Positions 61,714-64,000 of a stretch of 64,000 bases of DNA are shown here, piece by piece. Numbering within the stretch: position 1 is the first letter of the stretch; each line of letters opens with the position of its first letter. Source of the stretch: Quillaja saponaria (Eukaryota; Streptophyta; Magnoliopsida; Fabales; Quillajaceae). The stretch covers positions 21,105,422 through 21,169,421 of the forward strand of contig CM055610.1 of the NCBI GenBank assembly GCA_029379385.1. Reading direction: 5' to 3'. The notes below the pieces were generated by a model, which saw nothing but the letters and a program-made list of their open reading frames with translations, had not been told where the DNA came from and did not search any database. The position numbers were made by a program, and so were the translations under genes.

Positions 61714-64000
61714 AGGGGAATATCACCGGGGACTAAGACTCATCACGGGTTCGTCCTTCTGAGTAGAATTACTCATGTAATTGGATTGGTTGAAGCTGAA
61801 TGATCAATTAGGGTTTGTGAAATGGGGATTAGGCGGACTAGGATACCGCGAGCTGTAACAGAACGTTGTCAGGTAAGCAAGAAATTAGGAGAGATAAAAT
61901 TTGGAGGGAATTGTGACCTTCCCGCCCTGTGAGTTGGGATACCAAGTGTCACAGATCCAGCCTCCACGTTATATATTGTTTGATTTAATTTCATTGGGCC
62001 AAAATGTGCGGTCATGAAGACTTTTATGTCATACGTAGGACTAGAGTTTGTTTTTCAATTAGAATAAAAAAAAAATTAAAATTATTGTTATAATAATAGA
62101 TCTAATTAAGATTTATACATATTTTGTTACTCTGCTAAGTATTGTTAGATTTTTCATCAATGATAATCACTCTTTTACTCTAAAAGAAAGTTGAAATGGA
62201 GTACACAATAACCAAATTTACCCTAACTATCTTAATTTAAAAAAAACAACAACAACAAATTTTGAAATGAATAATTATATATTTTAAAATATTTCACTTA
62301 TTTAAAATCATGGTGCATGGACAAATTGAAATAGATGATAGCTCAATATAACTTTAACAACAATTGAATAAATATCAAATCAACTTAATTTTTTCAAATG
62401 ATAATCAGATTTATACACACAAATTAAGTGATTTATTATTCAAAAAGTATATATTAACATTGAAAATCGGTGTGTAAAATGATTTTTTTATTTTTTAATT
62501 ATAAGAGTGATCACAATCATATATGAAAAATATATATTTATTCCAATAAACTAACAAGAAATGCCCAACATATTTTTTTGTTAATAACTTTTTAATAATG
62601 CTAATAATAATTTAAATATCTTTGAGATTGCAATTATAATCAAATTTCACCATTTAAAAAATTATTTTTTATTTATTTGTGGCAATTTATATTTTTATAA
62701 CAACGTGTCACGAAACTATTCAAAATAAAAAATATAAAGTGATTGTGCATGACTTAGTACAAAGTACAAACTATGGTTTCAAACCATATGCAAGAAACTA
62801 GATGTTTTCCATGTCACACAAGGTCTACAAAAATGCAATAAGGCAGAGAAAAAAAAAATCTAACTAATTAAAGTTGAGAAAACTGATAAATAAGTTTAAA
62901 ATAAAAAGATAGATGCATAAAACTATAAAAATAATTGAAAGATAAATTGATTGTTATTTCTTGTGGAAGCGCTTGATTTTTGTGTGTTTAACAAAAAGGT
63001 AGATTATCCTTATATAAGTTTCTAAAAGAGACGATTAATCACTTTAGAACCATAAACTTAGCCCACTAATTCTAATAATCTGTCAATTAACATAAATGTG
63101 TGATAATTCAGTTAAGTATTATCATCTCCTAATTTATCGTAACGTATTTATTATACATAATCTCTTAAAATTGTGTTGTTTAACTGGTTTTGACATTTTT
63201 TGACTTAAAATTCTGACCCGATATGAATAACGAGTCTGCTACACATGCCATCTTTTTCTAGTGTTATTAACTCAATGCCAAACACAAAACTTTTTGTTTG
63301 GGGTCAACAGCAACATAAATTTTATTTAATTGAATCATTGATATAAACTTTATTAAATTATAAGAGTCCATATGCTATAATCACAAATCATTGAGAGGCT
63401 CTTAAAAGTTCTGGTTATTTTTGGGGTCAACAGCAACATCAATTTTACTTAATTGATACAAAATTTCTTGAATTATAAGAGTCCATCAGCTATAATCACA
63501 AATCATTAAGAGGCTCTTAAAAGTTTATTATGTTAAATTAACCGATACTTTCTACATAAAGTAATCTTTTGAAACTCCTCTATAATTACCTAATTGTTAT
63601 TTTCTTTTTCAAATTTAATAACCTTGCGTTATAAAGTGATTTGGACCATATTCCGTAGTAAAATAAAAATAAAAATAATGACATGGACAAAAAATGAACG
63701 AGTCCACATTACCCTATGATCGAGAATCTGAATATTGTGTAGTATCTGCTCAGTATCTCTGTGCGACACATCTGTCTCCTACCATCGCTCTTTGTTTTTT
63801 TGAAACTTTTCCTCTTCCCCAACTCTCCCTGGTTTACTGCTCTTGGTCGAGGAAGAAAGGCACAGGCAACCCTGATGTCTTTCATCTTTACTAAGATCTA
63901 TTCTTAATTCGCTTAAAAATTCCATTTTTTTTTAGTGCAAACGTTTCCCATTCTCAAGTCTGAACTTTGTTCGTTATTTCTTACATTTTCCTGCTGGATA
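61714..64000. other. AT-rich right end of the window, no supported gene
   Basis: The left part is very AT-rich. A loose inverted similarity occurs at 62149-62180 and 62500-62545. The last 300 bp (63700-63900) become more C/T-rich and could be the leader of a plus-strand gene starting beyond the window; this is speculative. Confidence 0.4.
63298..63528. repeat. Tandem duplication of about 120 bp
   Basis: The segment 63298-63415 is repeated at 63421-63528 with small differences. Both copies share ggggtcaacagcaac, then aattataagagtccat, then gctataatcacaaatcatt and gaggctcttaaaagtt. It is non-coding. Confidence 0.88.

Noticed and set aside
61823..61873. Plus-strand ATG with 17 codons up to a GTAAGC donor-like site
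   Set aside because: Too short and no continuing exon found; it could be chance.
62149..62545. Possible MITE with inverted similarity near 62149-62180 and 62500-62545
   Set aside because: The match is confined to about 30 bp of AT-rich sequence, and no termini or target duplication could be found.
1..64000. CRISPR arrays, bacterial operons, tRNA genes
   Set aside because: No regularly spaced repeat-spacer pattern and no tRNA-like fold with internal promoter boxes was noticed; the window is plant nuclear DNA. tRNA absence is by eye only.

Overview
This is plant nuclear DNA, almost certainly from a dicot. It carries widely spaced, intron-rich genes (10, 29, 5 and 3 coding exons), AT-rich intergenic DNA, Copia, hAT and LINE transposon copies, and gene families that are typically plant in layout. 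I found no organellar segment, rRNA, tRNA or CRISPR. Coding models were built by translating both strands and requiring splice sites and reading phase to agree from exon to exon. All family assignments are from memory and no database was searched.

Layout. 151-5000: a degenerate Copia LTR retrotransposon on the minus strand with short LTRs and a perfect 5-bp target duplication. It sits 26 bp past the stop codon of the next gene. 5032-19161 (minus): a 433-residue SGTA/Sgt2-type TPR co-chaperone in 10 exons. Its introns hold a 3.8-kb hAT transposon, a truncated LINE and a duplicated exon fragment. 19998-21262: a non-autonomous hAT-like element. 22478-44047 (minus): a PDS5 cohesin-cofactor gene in 29 exons (1368 residues) without a visible Tudor domain. 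Its large introns carry LINE and Copia remnants. 44366-45293: a long-armed foldback element near the PDS5 start. 49476-53936 (plus): a Golgi nucleotide-sugar transporter of the UDP-galactose transporter 1 type, broken by one extra base. 54929-56142 (minus): a universal-stress-protein family gene, also with one extra base and with a GC-AG intron. 56143-64000: mostly non-coding, with coding-like fragments of an unrecognised minus-strand gene at about 59.75-61.04 kb and a 75-codon ORF at 61.5-61.7 kb.

The genes do not form a pathway. They are ordinary housekeeping or stress neighbours: co-chaperone, cohesion factor, sugar-nucleotide transport and stress protein. PDS5 and the transporter are divergent across 5.4 kb. 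The transporter and the stress-protein gene converge across about 1 kb. The most interesting content is mutational. The SGT gene has accumulated a 3'-UTR retrotransposon, an intronic DNA transposon, a partial exon duplication and several changes at usually conserved residues. Two neighbouring genes carry single-base insertions that splice phase shows to be real reading-frame breaks, or else local consensus errors. I did not find an undescribed molecular system.
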